A stretch of 5,057 nt of DNA from Acidimicrobiia bacterium (lineage in GTDB: Bacteria; Actinomycetota; Acidimicrobiia; Acidimicrobiales; Ilumatobacteraceae): the NCBI GenBank assembly GCA_013821025.1, contig JACDHN010000223.1, positions 1 to 5,057 on the forward strand, read 5' to 3'. The notes beneath the pieces are model-generated. The model worked only from the letters and a program-made list of their open reading frames with translations. It ran no database searches and had not been told where the DNA came from. Position 1 is the first letter of the stretch. Each line of letters starts with the position of its first letter. Shown piece by piece: positions 4,872-5,057 of the stretch. The translations under genes were made by a program, and so were the position numbers.

Positions 4872-5057
4872 GCGACCGCCACCCGAATCGGTTGCCCGCC
4901 TGGCTGCTGGTCGCCCTCGTCGGGCCTCCCATGGCGTTCGCCATCGTCTTCTACGCCTGGCCGCTGGCGACGCTGCTGGCGAAGGGGTTGGGACCTGGCG
5001 CCATCGCCGACGTGCTCGGACGTTCACAGACGTGGGATGTCGTGTGGTTCACGTCGT
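4868..5057 (+). CDS. thiP: Thiamine ABC transporter permease ThiP (3'-partial)
   Basis: The first 63 codons of an inner-membrane permease are visible, running off the right edge. The peptide begins (M/L)SDRHPNRLPAWLLVALV, forms a first membrane helix at about residues 12-33 (WLLVALVGPP then FAIVFYAWPLATLLA), and continues to SQTWDVVWFTS. The last part resembles the segment of E. coli ThiP before its second helix (YLWHVVRFS). Together with the immediately preceding thiB this supports ThiP, the two-lobed permease of the thiamine ABC system; the ATPase ThiQ would be expected downstream. There is no ATG, GTG or TTG at the gene junction. The CTG at 4868-4870 forms a CTGA overlap with the thiB stop and has the SD GAGGTGA. 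TTG at 4892 (residue 9) or ATG at 4931 (residue 22, inside helix 1) are the next choices; the ATG would cut the helix. Confidence 0.8.
   Translation, partial: MSDRHPNRLPAWLLVALVGPPMAFAIVFYAWPLATLLAKGLGPGAIADVLGRSQTWDVVWFTS

Noticed and set aside
4005..5027. Long open frame on the minus strand (340 codons) across thiB and thiP
   Set aside because: The translation is Arg/Gly/Val-rich, with no recognisable domain, and mirrors the GC-rich codon pattern of thiB on the other strand. It would overlap well-supported genes entirely.

Overview
The window is GC-rich and densely coded. Codon use strongly favours G or C in third positions, GTG serves as a start, and protein sequences, spacing and a TANNNT-type promoter fit a high-GC actinobacterium. 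The combination is reminiscent of Acidimicrobiia (Ilumatobacter-like), but that rank is a guess from protein resemblance, not a computed placement. No tRNA, rRNA, insertion sequence, CRISPR array or phage gene is visible; this is core-metabolism chromosome.

Layout. Bases 1-1237 (+) hold the 3' part of a riboflavin gene that fuses a GTP cyclohydrolase II domain to a RibD-type reductase domain, without a deaminase domain between them. A 123-base convergent gap follows, containing a 13-bp perfect inverted repeat. Bases 1361-1984 (-) encode an NfuA-type Fe-S scaffold/carrier. It is divergent, across 57 bases, from a cation diffusion facilitator (CDF) transporter of the ZnT9-like type at 2042-2962 (+). 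The 57-base gap holds a well-formed candidate leaderless promoter for nfuA.

Eight bases after the CDF stop begins a TPP riboswitch (THI-box, about 2971-3057). It leads a tightly packed thiamine salvage operon: thiamine pyrophosphokinase (3058-3711), the thiamine-binding lipoprotein ThiB (3708-4871, ATGA overlap) and the start of the ThiP permease (4868 to the window edge, apparently a CTGA overlap with a CTG start). ThiB and ThiP would import thiamine, the kinase would trap it as TPP, and TPP would bind the leader RNA. The kinase's Shine-Dalgarno sequence lies inside the conserved 3' arm of the aptamer, so ligand folding could block translation directly.

Nothing here amounts to a wholly new system. 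The points most worth a second look are the RibA-RibD reductase fusion that skips the deaminase step, the probable CTG start of thiP, the SD built into the aptamer, and the aptamer's position against the CDF gene, including a 10-base repeat of its conserved core across the CDF stop codon.
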